Below are positions 26,801 through 35,354 of a DNA stretch of 64,000 nucleotides, one piece after another (position 1 is the first letter of the stretch; each line of letters begins with the position of its first letter). The DNA is from JAHDWY01 sp964632865 (GTDB lineage Bacteria; Hydrogenedentota; Hydrogenedentia; Hydrogenedentales; SLHB01). The stretch spans positions 23,086 through 87,085 of the forward strand of contig CAZWDH010000001.1 of NCBI GenBank assembly GCA_964632865.1. The letters are read 5' to 3'. The position numbers were made by a program, and so were the translations under genes. Below the pieces are notes generated by a model that was not told the origin of the DNA, did not search any database, and worked only from the letters and a program-made list of their open reading frames with translations.

Positions 26801-27003
26801 TTAACTGTTTAGCGACGAGAATCCTAGGTTCTGCGGTAAATCGTTCCGGAAATCGTGCAAGGGAAGAACTCTCTTCCTGCCGGTTCCGACCGCGAGTTGG
26901 CTGCGCGAACCTGGCCGAGCCACGCCCTTCTGGAAAACCTGTCAGACTACCTCGTAGTTGTAGCCCTGCAGGCCATACTCGCCCTGAAAAAAATCTTCGT
27001 TGT

Positions 27004-27017
27004 TTGATCCAGCGCAA
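27004..27017 (+). promoter_or_regulatory. Candidate Fnr/Dnr-type site before the NO reductase operon
   Basis: TTGAT-CCAG-CGCAA matches eight of the ten consensus positions of TTGAT-N4-ATCAA and ends 38 bases before the DUF1858 start. With a Dnr-like regulator encoded 2 kb upstream it is a plausible operator, but a single degenerate site is weak evidence. Confidence 0.3.
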
Positions 27018-27055
27018 AGAACGCCATCGGCGGAAGTCGTATAGTTGATGGTGAT

Positions 27056-27349
27056 ATGAGAGGTCGAAGGATCAACAAGTCCGCACCGGCTCCCATGTGG
27101 ACGATCGCGGAGGTCCTCGTTCAGTGTCCCCAGGCTGCGTTGGTGTTTACGCGGTTTCGGATGGCCTGCGTGGGTTGCCCGATGGCGGCGTTCGAGACGC
27201 TGGCCGAGGCGGCGCAAGCCTATGGCCTGGCTCCGGAGGCGGTGCTTCAGGAAATCCGCGGCGCGGTCACGGAGCGAATGTCGCAGCTTCAAGCTTCAAG
27301 TCGCGGCCCCGAGAGGCGCGCGGATCGGAGGCGCACTCATGACACGTAA
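27056..27349 (+). CDS. DUF1858 domain protein
   Basis: A 97-residue protein whose core TIAEVLVQCPQAALVFTRFR and ACVGCPMAAFETLAEAAQAY matches DUF1858, a small helical domain with a conserved CxGC. The same domain is found near hybrid-cluster, NO-detoxifying and RIC/ScdA proteins, often fused to them. The paired cysteines in VGCP may bind a metal or take part in thiol chemistry; no reaction is known. The tail is basic. The gene overlaps the NO reductase start by 11 bases, so the two are translationally linked. The start at 27056 has only a weak ribosome binding site; Met14 is an alternative. Confidence 0.82.
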   Translation: MRGRRINKSAPAPMWTIAEVLVQCPQAALVFTRFRMACVGCPMAAFETLAEAAQAYGLAPEAVLQEIRGAVTERMSQLQASSRGPERRADRRRTHDT

Positions 27350-29639
27350 TTCCTACTCCAGACACTGGTTCGCGTTCGGCGCGGTGGTTGTCGCATCCTT
27401 CGCCGTACTGGGCTACTACGGCTGGGAACTTTACCGTGAGGCACCGCCGGTTCCCGCACGAGTTGTCACCGCCGACGGCAAGGTGATCTTCACGGGCCAG
27501 CAGATCAAGGACGGGCAGAACGTCTGGCAGTCCATGGGCGGTCAGGAAGTCGGCACCGTCTGGGGGCACGGGGCCTACGTCGCGCCGGACTGGTCGGCGG
27601 ATTGGCTGCATCGAGAAGCCACCGCCCTGCTGGAGCGATGGGCCAGTCGCAAACACGGTCACGCCCTCACCGAGTTATCGCCGGAACATCGGGCGGTTCT
27701 GGAGGCGCGACTGAAGCAGGAACTTCGGACAAACACCTTCGACGGGTCGACGAACGTACTGACAGTATCTGCCGATCGAGCTGCCGTGATCGACGAGGTG
27801 GGGGCTCATTACGCCGCCCTGTTCGGTGACGATCCGGCGCTGGCTGGCCTGCGCGATGCCTATGCCATTCCCGCGAACGCGATCAATGACCCTAAGCGGC
27901 AGGAAGCGCTCAATGCCTTCTTCTTCTGGGCCTCGTGGGCGTGCGTCACGGAGCGCCCGGGTTCGAACATCAGCTACACGAACAACTGGCCGCCTGATGA
28001 GCTGGTCGGCAACCGCCCGACAGGCTCGATCGTTGTCTGGTCGGTCATCAGCTTCGTGCTGCTTCTCGCCGGCATCGGGGCGTTGGCATGGTACTTCGCG
28101 GTTCAGCGGAAGAGCGAGGATGAACCCAATGGCGTGCCCACCGATGACCCGCTGCTGGCTCTGAAACCCACGCCGTCCATGCGGGCCACGCTCAAGTACT
28201 TCTGGGTCGTAGCAGCGCTGATCGTCGCCCAAGTCGGACTCGGCGCCGTGACGGCGCATTACGGCGTTGAAGGGTCCGGCTTCTACGGATTCCCGCTGGT
28301 TGAATATCTGCCCTACGCCGTGACGCGAACGTGGCACACGCAGCTCGGCATTTTCTGGATCGCCACCGCCTGGCTGGCGACGGGACTGTTCATGGCCCCG
28401 GCCGTCTCCGACTATGAACCCAAGTTCCAGCGGCTGGGTGTCAACGCGCTGTTTGTCTGCCTTCTGGTCATCGTCGTCGGTTCGATGGCGGGACAGTGGT
28501 TCGGCGTCATGCAACGCCTGGGGTTGGAGGCCAACTTCTGGTTCGGCCACCAGGGTTACGAGTATGTCGACCTGGGGCGGTTCTGGCAGATCTTTCTGTT
28601 TGTCGGATTGTTTTTGTGGCTCTTCCTGATGGGTCGGGCGATGTGGCCCGCCATCCGCAAGCCGACCGAACACCGCCATCTGCTGAGTTTGTTCATGATC
28701 GCCTCGGCGGCCATCGCGCTATTTTACGGCGCGGGCCTGATGTGGGGCCGGCAGACCAACCTCGCGATCGCCGAGTACTGGCGATGGTGGGTCGTCCACC
28801 TGTGGGTCGAGGGGTTCTTCGAAGTCTTCGCCACCGTCGTTATCGCGTTCCTGTTCACGCGGATGGGACTGTTGCGCGTGGGCACTGCCACTGCCGCCGT
28901 GCTGTTCTCCACGACGATCTTCCTGAGCGGCGGCATCATCGGGACGTTCCACCACCTATATTTCACGGGTACGCCGACAGCCATATTGGCTCTGGGAGCC
29001 GTGTTCAGCGCGCTCGAGGTCGTGCCTTTGGTACTCATCGGGTTCGAGGCCTACGAGAACCTCACGCTGAGTCGCGCGAAGCCGTGGGTCACGGCGTACA
29101 AGTGGCCGATTTACTTCTTCGTCGCGGTGGCATTCTGGAACCTGGTCGGCGCGGGGCTTTTCGGCTTCCTCATCAATCCGCCGATCGCCCTGTACTACAT
29201 GCAGGGATTGAACACCACGCCGGTCCACGGTCACGCCGCACTGTTCGGCGTATACGGCATGCTGGGCATCGGGCTGATGCTGTTCTGCCTGAAGGGCTTG
29301 GCGACTCGCCTGGAGTGGCGCACCGGCGCCTTGGCTTATGCGTTCTGGGCGATCAACATCGGATTGGCCTTGATGGTGCTCCTGAGTCTGCTCCCCGTGG
29401 GATTGCTCCAGACGTGGGCCAGCGTGGAACACGGCATGTGGTACGCCCGATCGGCCGAGTTCATGCAGACGCCGATCATGGACACCCTGCGCTGGCTGCG
29501 CGTGGTCGGCGACACCATTTTCGCAACCGGCGTGCTGGCGTTGGGATGGTTTGTCCTCGGCCTGAAGACGGGCTGGTCGGTCCGAGCGGAAGCCAGGGCG
29601 ACGCGTGGTTCGCCCCGCACCGCCGGCGAGCCGGCGTAG
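27339..29639 (+). CDS. norB: Quinol-dependent nitric oxide reductase, single subunit (qNor)
   Basis: A 766-residue membrane enzyme that reduces 2 NO to N2O using quinol. The N-terminal extension (about residues 1-250, with one helix and a periplasmic domain including GQNVWQSMGGQEVGTVWGHG) is the fused NorC-like part of qNor. The catalytic half has heme and FeB ligands in TRTWHTQLGIFWIA, VVHLWVEGFFEVFAT (His and the key Glu), GGIIGTFHHLYFTG and NTTPVHGHAALFGVYG. GGAGG lies seven bases before the ATG at 27339. There is no separate norC, as expected. It overlaps the DUF1858 gene and is followed by the methyltransferase-RIC frame, making an NO-detoxification unit. Confidence 0.95.
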   Translation: MTRNSYSRHWFAFGAVVVASFAVLGYYGWELYREAPPVPARVVTADGKVIFTGQQIKDGQNVWQSMGGQEVGTVWGHGAYVAPDWSADWLHREATALLERWASRKHGHALTELSPEHRAVLEARLKQELRTNTFDGSTNVLTVSADRAAVIDEVGAHYAALFGDDPALAGLRDAYAIPANAINDPKRQEALNAFFFWASWACVTERPGSNISYTNNWPPDELVGNRPTGSIVVWSVISFVLLLAGIGALAWYFAVQRKSEDEPNGVPTDDPLLALKPTPSMRATLKYFWVVAALIVAQVGLGAVTAHYGVEGSGFYGFPLVEYLPYAVTRTWHTQLGIFWIATAWLATGLFMAPAVSDYEPKFQRLGVNALFVCLLVIVVGSMAGQWFGVMQRLGLEANFWFGHQGYEYVDLGRFWQIFLFVGLFLWLFLMGRAMWPAIRKPTEHRHLLSLFMIASAAIALFYGAGLMWGRQTNLAIAEYWRWWVVHLWVEGFFEVFATVVIAFLFTRMGLLRVGTATAAVLFSTTIFLSGGIIGTFHHLYFTGTPTAILALGAVFSALEVVPLVLIGFEAYENLTLSRAKPWVTAYKWPIYFFVAVAFWNLVGAGLFGFLINPPIALYYMQGLNTTPVHGHAALFGVYGMLGIGLMLFCLKGLATRLEWRTGALAYAFWAINIGLALMVLLSLLPVGLLQTWASVEHGMWYARSAEFMQTPIMDTLRWLRVVGDTIFATGVLALGWFVLGLKTGWSVRAEARATRGSPRTAGEPA

Positions 29640-29685
29640 GTGAATCTCGATGCGATCGTCAGAAGGCGAATCCGGAGGAAGCACT

Positions 29686-31305
29686 ATGAAAACCACGGCA
29701 CTGAACGTGGAGACGCAGTCGGCCCCGCGTGAACCTGCGATCGGAAAGATGCCCGGTCACTGGCTGCTGGCCAAGATGGGCAAGCGTGTATTGCGACCCG
29801 GGGGTCTGGAGTTGACGCGTCAGCTCCTGCACGAACTGGCCATTGGTGATCGTGACGACGTTGTCGAATTCGCTCCGGGTTTGGGTGTGACGGCCCGGAT
29901 GACGCTCGCCCAAAGGCCGCGGTTATACACGGCCATCGAGCGCGATCGCGATGCGGCTGACGTGGTCAACCGATATCTTTCGGGGCCGAATCAACGATGC
30001 ATCATAGGCAGCGCTGAGCAGACTCACCTGCCGGACGCCTGCGCGACGGTCGTCTATGGCGAAGCCATGCTGTCGATGCAGCCGCCGGGGCACAAGAGCC
30101 GCATCGTCGCGGAAGCGGCGCGACTCCTCAGGCCGGGCAGCCGCTATGGCATTCATGAACTCTGCCTCTTGCCCGATGATCTGGAACTTTCCACGCGCGA
30201 AGCGATCCAGCGCGAACTGACGGACGGGATTCATGTGGGCGTGCGGCCTTTGACCCGAACCGAATGGCGCGAACTGCTCGAATCCGCCGGACTGATGATC
30301 GTCGCGGAAACGACCGCACCGATGCACCTTCTAGAACCGAGGCGGCTGGTAAGAGACGAGGGACTGTTCGGCGCGATGCGGTTCCTTTGGAATGTCGCTC
30401 GAAACAAGCCGGCGCGGCGCCGCGTGTTGGCCATGCGACGGATTTTTCGCAAATACCGCAGCCACCTGGCCGCCATCGCCCTTGTGGCCATCAAGAGAAA
30501 CGAAAACCCAACTTCGCCTTCGGCCGTTTCGAGCGGTATTCGAGAGCGAGAACGATCACGCCCAACGAAGGAGAATTCCATGAGTGCGTTTCAAATTCAC
30601 GACACGGTCGGAGCCATCGTGGCCCGCCGCCCGGCGCTGTCGCGCGTCTTCGAACAGGAAGGAATCGACTACTGTTGCGGGGGCAAGAAGGCCCTAGACG
30701 AGGTGTGCCGGGAGAAAGGACTCGACCCAGCGGGGCTGCTTGCCAAGTTGGAGGCACATGCCTCAACGTGCGCGGACGAGCCGGTTGTGGACGCCGCCGC
30801 GATGTCCCTCGCGGAGCTGGCCGACCACATCGAACAGACGCATCATGCCTTCCTGCGCCGCGAGCTGCCGCGCCTGGACGCCATGACCGAAAAAGTTGCC
30901 TCCGTCCACGGCGACAAGGATGCTCGCCTGACCGAGATCAGGGGGACATTCCTCGCCCTGTCCGACGAGATGACCAGCCACATGATGAAGGAAGAGCAGA
31001 TTCTGTTCCCCATGATCCGGCGGCTTGACGCCAGCAAAACAGCGCCGGCGTTTCATTGCGGTTCGCTGGCCAATCCCATTGCCCAGATGGAGCACGAGCA
31101 CGATCAAGCCGGATCGGCCCTCGATCGCCTTCGTACGCTGTCGGACGGTTACACACCGCCCGAGTGGGCCTGCAATACCTATCGGGCCATGTTGGACGGC
31201 CTCGCGCATCTCGAACGGGACATGCATCAGCACGTTCACAAGGAGAACAACATTCTGTTTCCCAAGGCAATCAAACAGGAAACGGAGCGCACTGGAAAGC
31301 AGTAG
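29686..31305 (+). CDS. SAM methyltransferase read in frame into RIC/ScdA (fusion ORF)
   Basis: A single 539-codon frame. Residues 1-290 or so form a class I methyltransferase (VVEFAPGLGVTARMTLAQRP is the SAM loop; AEAARLLRPGSRYGIHELCL is motif III-like). Without any stop the frame runs through a 30-residue linker into a complete RIC protein beginning at codon 299. The methyltransferase start at 29686 has GGAGG seven bases upstream. Because the RIC part has its own ribosome binding site and ATG at 30580, the gene may yield both a fusion and free RIC. The methyl acceptor is unknown. The fusion could be a lost stop codon or a real bifunctional protein. Confidence 0.8.
   Translation: MKTTALNVETQSAPREPAIGKMPGHWLLAKMGKRVLRPGGLELTRQLLHELAIGDRDDVVEFAPGLGVTARMTLAQRPRLYTAIERDRDAADVVNRYLSGPNQRCIIGSAEQTHLPDACATVVYGEAMLSMQPPGHKSRIVAEAARLLRPGSRYGIHELCLLPDDLELSTREAIQRELTDGIHVGVRPLTRTEWRELLESAGLMIVAETTAPMHLLEPRRLVRDEGLFGAMRFLWNVARNKPARRRVLAMRRIFRKYRSHLAAIALVAIKRNENPTSPSAVSSGIRERERSRPTKENSMSAFQIHDTVGAIVARRPALSRVFEQEGIDYCCGGKKALDEVCREKGLDPAGLLAKLEAHASTCADEPVVDAAAMSLAELADHIEQTHHAFLRRELPRLDAMTEKVASVHGDKDARLTEIRGTFLALSDEMTSHMMKEEQILFPMIRRLDASKTAPAFHCGSLANPIAQMEHEHDQAGSALDRLRTLSDGYTPPEWACNTYRAMLDGLAHLERDMHQHVHKENNILFPKAIKQETERTGKQ
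30580..31305 (+). CDS. ric: Iron-sulfur cluster repair di-iron protein (RIC/ScdA/YtfE), internal start
   Basis: A 241-residue protein starting at an internal ATG preceded by GAAGGAGAATTCC. The N-terminal DUF542 domain has the diagnostic EQEGIDYCCGGKKALDEVC. The hemerythrin-like domain supplies di-iron ligands in HIEQTHHAFLRRELP, MTSHMMKEEQILFPMIRR, QMEHEHDQAGSALDRLR and HLERDMHQHVHKENNILFP. RIC proteins repair nitrosylated or oxidised Fe-S clusters, and their genes are often induced by NO. Its place directly behind the quinol NO reductase fits. This is the downstream part of the fusion frame at 29686-31305. Confidence 0.9.
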   Translation: MSAFQIHDTVGAIVARRPALSRVFEQEGIDYCCGGKKALDEVCREKGLDPAGLLAKLEAHASTCADEPVVDAAAMSLAELADHIEQTHHAFLRRELPRLDAMTEKVASVHGDKDARLTEIRGTFLALSDEMTSHMMKEEQILFPMIRRLDASKTAPAFHCGSLANPIAQMEHEHDQAGSALDRLRTLSDGYTPPEWACNTYRAMLDGLAHLERDMHQHVHKENNILFPKAIKQETERTGKQ

Positions 31306-31344
31306 CGTCCTGAGTACGCCCCGCAACGAAAGGAGTACGATGAA

Positions 31345-31797
31345 ATGTCCCGGATTGATGGCGTCTGCAAGGATGTGCTCGAAAAAACGGGGTGGGGCGC
31401 CATTGCCACTGCCGGACCGGACGGTCCGCACGTCGTAGCCACTTGGGGCGATTACGTGCGGCAGTTGGGAATCGGCGATATGTTGCGGGTGCCGGTCAGG
31501 CGCATGCACAGAACTGAGGCCAATCTGACGCGCGACCCGCGAGTCGAGTTGCTCTGCGGTACTCGCCAAGTCCAGGGCGTGCACAGTCCCGGCAAAGGAT
31601 GCGCGATCATCAGGCGGGCGGAGATGCAGAAGGCCGGGCCGAACTTCGCCGCCGTCAAAACGGAACTGAGCTTGATGATCAAGCCCGGCGACAGTGCCAT
31701 CCCGCTTTATGATACGACCCGCATCTACGCCGAAGCCATTCTCGAATTCGCGCTCCAGCCGGCGCCCGGTTCGATCGCGGCAGGAGTCGAGCGATGA
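31345..31797 (+). CDS. PPOX-class FMN-binding protein
   Basis: A 150-residue split-barrel flavoprotein of the pyridoxamine-phosphate-oxidase superfamily. The start GVCKDVLEKTGWGAIATAGP and the strand VRRMHRTEANLTRDPRVELL are the usual first strands and flavin-side arginine region. It is a general flavin reductase-like fold, so substrate cannot be assigned. AAAGGAG lies upstream of the ATG at 31345. A slightly earlier ATG at 31340 is in another frame. The gene ends in an ATGA overlap with the DUF488 gene, so they are cotranslated as the end of the NO-response unit. Confidence 0.82.
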   Translation: MSRIDGVCKDVLEKTGWGAIATAGPDGPHVVATWGDYVRQLGIGDMLRVPVRRMHRTEANLTRDPRVELLCGTRQVQGVHSPGKGCAIIRRAEMQKAGPNFAAVKTELSLMIKPGDSAIPLYDTTRIYAEAILEFALQPAPGSIAAGVER

Positions 31798-32393
31798 TCC
31801 GCGTCAAGCGCGTCTACAATGAACCTGAAAGGCAGGACGGCATGCGCATCCTCGTCGACCGCCTGTGGCCGCGGTGGCTGAAGAAGGAGGCGGCGCGACT
31901 CGACGACTGGATGAAAGACGTTGCCCCAAGCGACGCACTCCGTCGCTGGTTCGGCCACGATCCAAAGCGTTGGGACGAGTTCCAGCGACGTTACCTCGCA
32001 GAGTTGGACGAGAAACCTGAAAGGTGGCGCACCCTGCTGGAGCGATCGCGCGTGGAGCCCATCACGCTCCTCTATGCGGCCAGTGACCCTGACTATAACA
32101 ACGCCGTGGCGTTGAAACGCTATCTGGAGCGACGCGCCAAGAGGCGGCGGCCGACGACGCGCTCCGGCGAAAAGGCAGTCGCAAACCCGTCTATGCGAGC
32201 TGAATCGTCACATCGGCGGTCCCGGCATCGAGCGCCCTTTCGGACGCGTATTCACAGACGCATTCGTCCGAAAACGCCACGAGGCGTCCGTCCTTCCGCC
32301 GTTTCAGGGCCACCCAATCCTCACACGTTGCCTGCCAAGTCTCCCCGCCGATCAACTGAGCTATCGTCCACGCTCGGTGTTCATCCATCTTAG
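31794..32393 (+). CDS. DUF488 family protein with non-conserved C-terminal extension
   Basis: A 199-codon frame whose first 120 residues match DUF488: RVYNEPERQDGMRILVDRLW, PRWLKKEAARLDDWMKDVAP, FGHDPKRWDEFQRRYLAEL and TLLYAASDPDYNNAVALKRY. These small cytoplasmic proteins (YeaO-like) have no established reaction. Normal members end near residue 120. The last 75 residues here are Arg/Pro/Ser-rich and lie antisense to a credible small gene at 32191-32388, so the extension probably arose by loss of the original stop. It overlaps the PPOX gene by four bases. Confidence 0.85.
   Translation: MIRVKRVYNEPERQDGMRILVDRLWPRWLKKEAARLDDWMKDVAPSDALRRWFGHDPKRWDEFQRRYLAELDEKPERWRTLLERSRVEPITLLYAASDPDYNNAVALKRYLERRAKRRRPTTRSGEKAVANPSMRAESSHRRSRHRAPFRTRIHRRIRPKTPRGVRPSAVSGPPNPHTLPAKSPRRSTELSSTLGVHPS
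32191..32388 (-). CDS. Small hypothetical protein antisense to the DUF488 tail
   Basis: A 65-residue frame with a balanced, protein-like composition: MDEHRAWTIAQLIGGETWQA, then EDWVALKRRKDGRLVAFSDE and ADVTIQLA. Codon choice is G/C-rich at third positions, as in the neighbours, whereas the sense frame there is Arg/Pro-rich. No clear ribosome binding site precedes the ATG at 32388. No family is recognised. It would converge with the DUF488 gene. Confidence 0.45.
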   Translation of the reverse strand: MDEHRAWTIAQLIGGETWQATCEDWVALKRRKDGRLVAFSDECVCEYASERALDAGTADVTIQLA

Positions 32394-32454
32394 TTAGTCG
32401 CCCCCTACACGCCTCGCGCCGCCGCTAGCGTCGGTCTGGCTACCTCCCTGCATT

Positions 32455-35307
32455 TCACGGCCCAGTCAGCCGCGCGCCCAGTTCTTGAATCTCACGTCCA
32501 CCGATCACACCGTCATTCTCCCAATCCGCCCGGCCACAGGCCGGTTCCAATTCCCCGCCGGACAAGCCGAAGCAGTTCTGAAACGCAGCCACGTCGGTAA
32601 GGTCCTTGTCCCCGTCGTCGTCGAAGTCGGCGAAGAGGTCGGGAAACGCGTAGATACGCCGGTCGAAGTCTCCGGCGACAATTCCATCAGCCTCGACGAA
32701 ATCCTCTGACTGAATGAACGCCGCCGGATCGAGAGGAGAGAAACCATCGCGGAAGTGGACTTCCAGCCGCCCGCCGAGCGTGGTCTGTCCGGTCACATGC
32801 AGCACGTCGAACTCGCCGGGGTTCTGTCCGGCATATTCCATGATCAAGGCGCCGCCGGGGAGTATCTCCAAATCTCCGTCCATGGTCAGCGTCCCGGGGG
32901 ACAATCCCGGAGAGATGATCCCGCCCGCGCTAATATGCGGAACGGCAACGGTCCCCGTGCCCATCAGCGCGCCGTTGGGATTGACGACAATGTTTCCCCT
33001 TCCGTCGATCCTCGCTTCGACGAGGGCGACGGACCCGCCGCCCGGTCCGCCGGCGGGATTGCCGATGGTCATCGTGCCGTTGATGGTCAAGATCGCGTTC
33101 GGATCCGCCAGCAGAATCTCGCCTCGCCCGGCGGCGACGCCCACCTGCGCGTTCCCATCGACCGTCAACGAGGTGAAGAAGGTCAAGGCGATAATTCCAG
33201 TTGCGGCAGGGGTGTCGCGGCCGACCACCAACGTGTCACAACGAACGCCCGACCCGGTAAGAACGTTGAGCAAGCCGATCCCCGTGGCGCCGACCGAAAG
33301 CGCTCCATTCACGCGAAGAAACGCAGTGTCGCGCACGGTGACCGTTCCGCTGGGGTTGCCCCCGCCCAGCCCGATCAACATTTCACCGTGGTTCTCCATG
33401 ACCGCCCCGGTGTCAAGCTGCACGATGCCCGGCGCCGCGATGCCGACTTGTGTTCGCCCGTTCACCGTCAGCCTCGAACCCGGCTGGGGTTGAGCCGGCG
33501 GGTCGGAAACCACGACAATCCCCTGCGCATCCGACCCGACGAATAGACCGTTGTTTAAGACGGCGTTCGCCCCGGATCGGATGTTGAGCTGTCCCGACGC
33601 CTCGATGCCTACGGTCGTCCCTACGCCCTGCCCGCCCACGGATCCGACGGTCAGCGTGGGACCACTTCCGCTTGCACCGCGCAGCGTAACATCCGCCGAG
33701 CCGGGTCGAATCTGACGGTGTCCAATGAACAGGCTGTCGGTGCTGACTCGACCGCCATTCTGAACCACAACCTCTTGAAGCTCCGTGGCGTTGACGAAAG
33801 TGCCCCCGGAAACACCCAGGACGCCGTCTCCACCTTGCCCATCGACGATCACTTCGCCGCTGGGGTTGGCGCCGTATCCGCCCACGACGAGATCCTCGCC
33901 GACTGTGACCCACCCGCCGCGCTCCACACTGAGACGACCACTCGCCCCGTTCCCCACGATCAGGGACATGTCCACATCGAAGTCACCGTACGAGTCGGGC
34001 GTTGAGTCATCGCCGCGGATCGTCACGGTGCCCGCGGCGGACTTCCCGATCATCGGCGTTACGAACGAGGCCGTCGTGGCTTTGAAGAAGCCCCTGTCGA
34101 TTTCCAACGTCCCGGCGGTCGCATCCCCCACGACCATCACACCGGTCATGTCGAAGAAGGAACCGTCATCCCTCACCTGCACCACACCCGGACCGTTCCC
34201 CGAACCGATCGTAAGCGCTCCCGTGGAAGCCGTACCGCCCTCGAGCACCTCCACGCTCCCCTTCCCGATTCGGGCAGATTCCGAATTCGTCCACGAGCTC
34301 CCGCCCTTGACCTCCAGTTTGGAGTTCGCGGCTCCGGTTGCACCGACGCTTGCGTGAACCGAATTCAACGATGCACCGCTCGCCAAGCGGAGTTGGCCGC
34401 CCTGGAGGATCCTGAGCGACTCGCGGGAAGGCGGGGGGCCGCCTCCACTCGTGACCGATGCCGGGCCGACGGAAGCGGTGGAGAACACCTGAGCGCTTCC
34501 GCTGAACTCGATCGGGCTGTTGATCACAAGCCATTCAGCGGCCGTGGCGCCCGAACCGCTGACCGGGATGAACGCTCCGTTCGGAAGGGCGAAATAGGCG
34601 ATGTCGCTCCTCTGTCCGTTATGGACGGGAGCGCAATAGGCGCCTTCGCCTGAGTCCCAGTTGTTCGAATCTTGATAGGTTCCCCCGCCTGGGTTGTTCC
34701 AGTAACGTTCGTCACTGGTGACCGTCGGCACGCATGTGACGGTCAATGTGCAGTCCACCGAGCCGGAGGAATCCATGCCATACGCGGCGCAGTTCAAGGC
34801 ATAACTGGGATCGCCGTTAGGTTCTCCCGTGTCACTATCATAGTTGGGAGTGATGGGCGTGACGGTCACGACTCCCTCCTGGGTCGTCTTGTGGGCCCCG
34901 GTGGGCGTACAGAACACGTCGCCGCCCACAACGCTGGGGTCGACATACACGGAAACCTCGGCGACATGATGCCAGAAGTTCAGCTCCGCGGGATGCACAC
35001 TCGCATGCGCTGTGATCGTGTAACCGGTAGGAGTCGTGGTGACGCTGAAGCTAGCTTCGGGCCCTGCACAATGGACCCACGGCCGCTTGGGGTCTTCAAC
35101 ATGGCATAGGCCGAAACACTCTGCCTCTCCCGTCAAATCTCCGATGTTTCCTACCGATTCGCTGCAAATCCATTGAGTCTGCGCGAACGCCAGCGGGTTG
35201 ATCCTGAAGTCCTCCAGATGTCCATCGAGGCAATCCGCCCGGACCTTGCCGGCGATGAGCAACAACGACAGAACCATGAGGCATCCGTCTCGGATCAAGC
35301 TCGACAT
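32455..35307 (-). CDS. Large secreted repeat protein with dockerin-like C-terminus (copy 1)
   Basis: A 950-residue exported protein. A signal peptide (VLSLLLIAGKVRA, then DCLDGHLEDF) is followed by about 200 residues with cysteines. About 600 residues of T5SS/PEP-CTERM-associated-type beta repeats come next (LEVKGGSSWTNSESARIGKG, GTLEIDRGFF, GEVIVDGQGGDGVLGVSGG), predicted to form a beta helix. The conserved tail has GQTTLGGRLEVHFRDGFSP, then FADFDDDGDKDLTDVAAFQ, an EF-hand/dockerin-like Ca2+ motif. It is probably a surface or matrix protein. GGAGAGG precedes the ATG. It is one of three tandem paralogues, and the last 110 residues are nearly identical among them. Confidence 0.85.
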   Translation of the reverse strand: MSSLIRDGCLMVLSLLLIAGKVRADCLDGHLEDFRINPLAFAQTQWICSESVGNIGDLTGEAECFGLCHVEDPKRPWVHCAGPEASFSVTTTPTGYTITAHASVHPAELNFWHHVAEVSVYVDPSVVGGDVFCTPTGAHKTTQEGVVTVTPITPNYDSDTGEPNGDPSYALNCAAYGMDSSGSVDCTLTVTCVPTVTSDERYWNNPGGGTYQDSNNWDSGEGAYCAPVHNGQRSDIAYFALPNGAFIPVSGSGATAAEWLVINSPIEFSGSAQVFSTASVGPASVTSGGGPPPSRESLRILQGGQLRLASGASLNSVHASVGATGAANSKLEVKGGSSWTNSESARIGKGSVEVLEGGTASTGALTIGSGNGPGVVQVRDDGSFFDMTGVMVVGDATAGTLEIDRGFFKATTASFVTPMIGKSAAGTVTIRGDDSTPDSYGDFDVDMSLIVGNGASGRLSVERGGWVTVGEDLVVGGYGANPSGEVIVDGQGGDGVLGVSGGTFVNATELQEVVVQNGGRVSTDSLFIGHRQIRPGSADVTLRGASGSGPTLTVGSVGGQGVGTTVGIEASGQLNIRSGANAVLNNGLFVGSDAQGIVVVSDPPAQPQPGSRLTVNGRTQVGIAAPGIVQLDTGAVMENHGEMLIGLGGGNPSGTVTVRDTAFLRVNGALSVGATGIGLLNVLTGSGVRCDTLVVGRDTPAATGIIALTFFTSLTVDGNAQVGVAAGRGEILLADPNAILTINGTMTIGNPAGGPGGGSVALVEARIDGRGNIVVNPNGALMGTGTVAVPHISAGGIISPGLSPGTLTMDGDLEILPGGALIMEYAGQNPGEFDVLHVTGQTTLGGRLEVHFRDGFSPLDPAAFIQSEDFVEADGIVAGDFDRRIYAFPDLFADFDDDGDKDLTDVAAFQNCFGLSGGELEPACGRADWENDGVIGGREIQELGARLTGP

Positions 35308-35354
35308 AAACCTCTCCCCTCTCTCGGGCGTGTCGCCTTTATGAACACGGCGGC

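Noticed and set aside
28496..29689. A 397-codon plus-strand frame inside the NO reductase gene
   Set aside because: It is Arg/Gly/Pro-rich and out of phase with the clearly recognisable qNor catalytic core.
32714..33493. Long plus-strand frames inside the three secreted repeat genes
   Set aside because: They are Pro/Ser/Thr-rich complements of Gly-rich beta repeats and are antisense to proteins with signal peptides and conserved tails.
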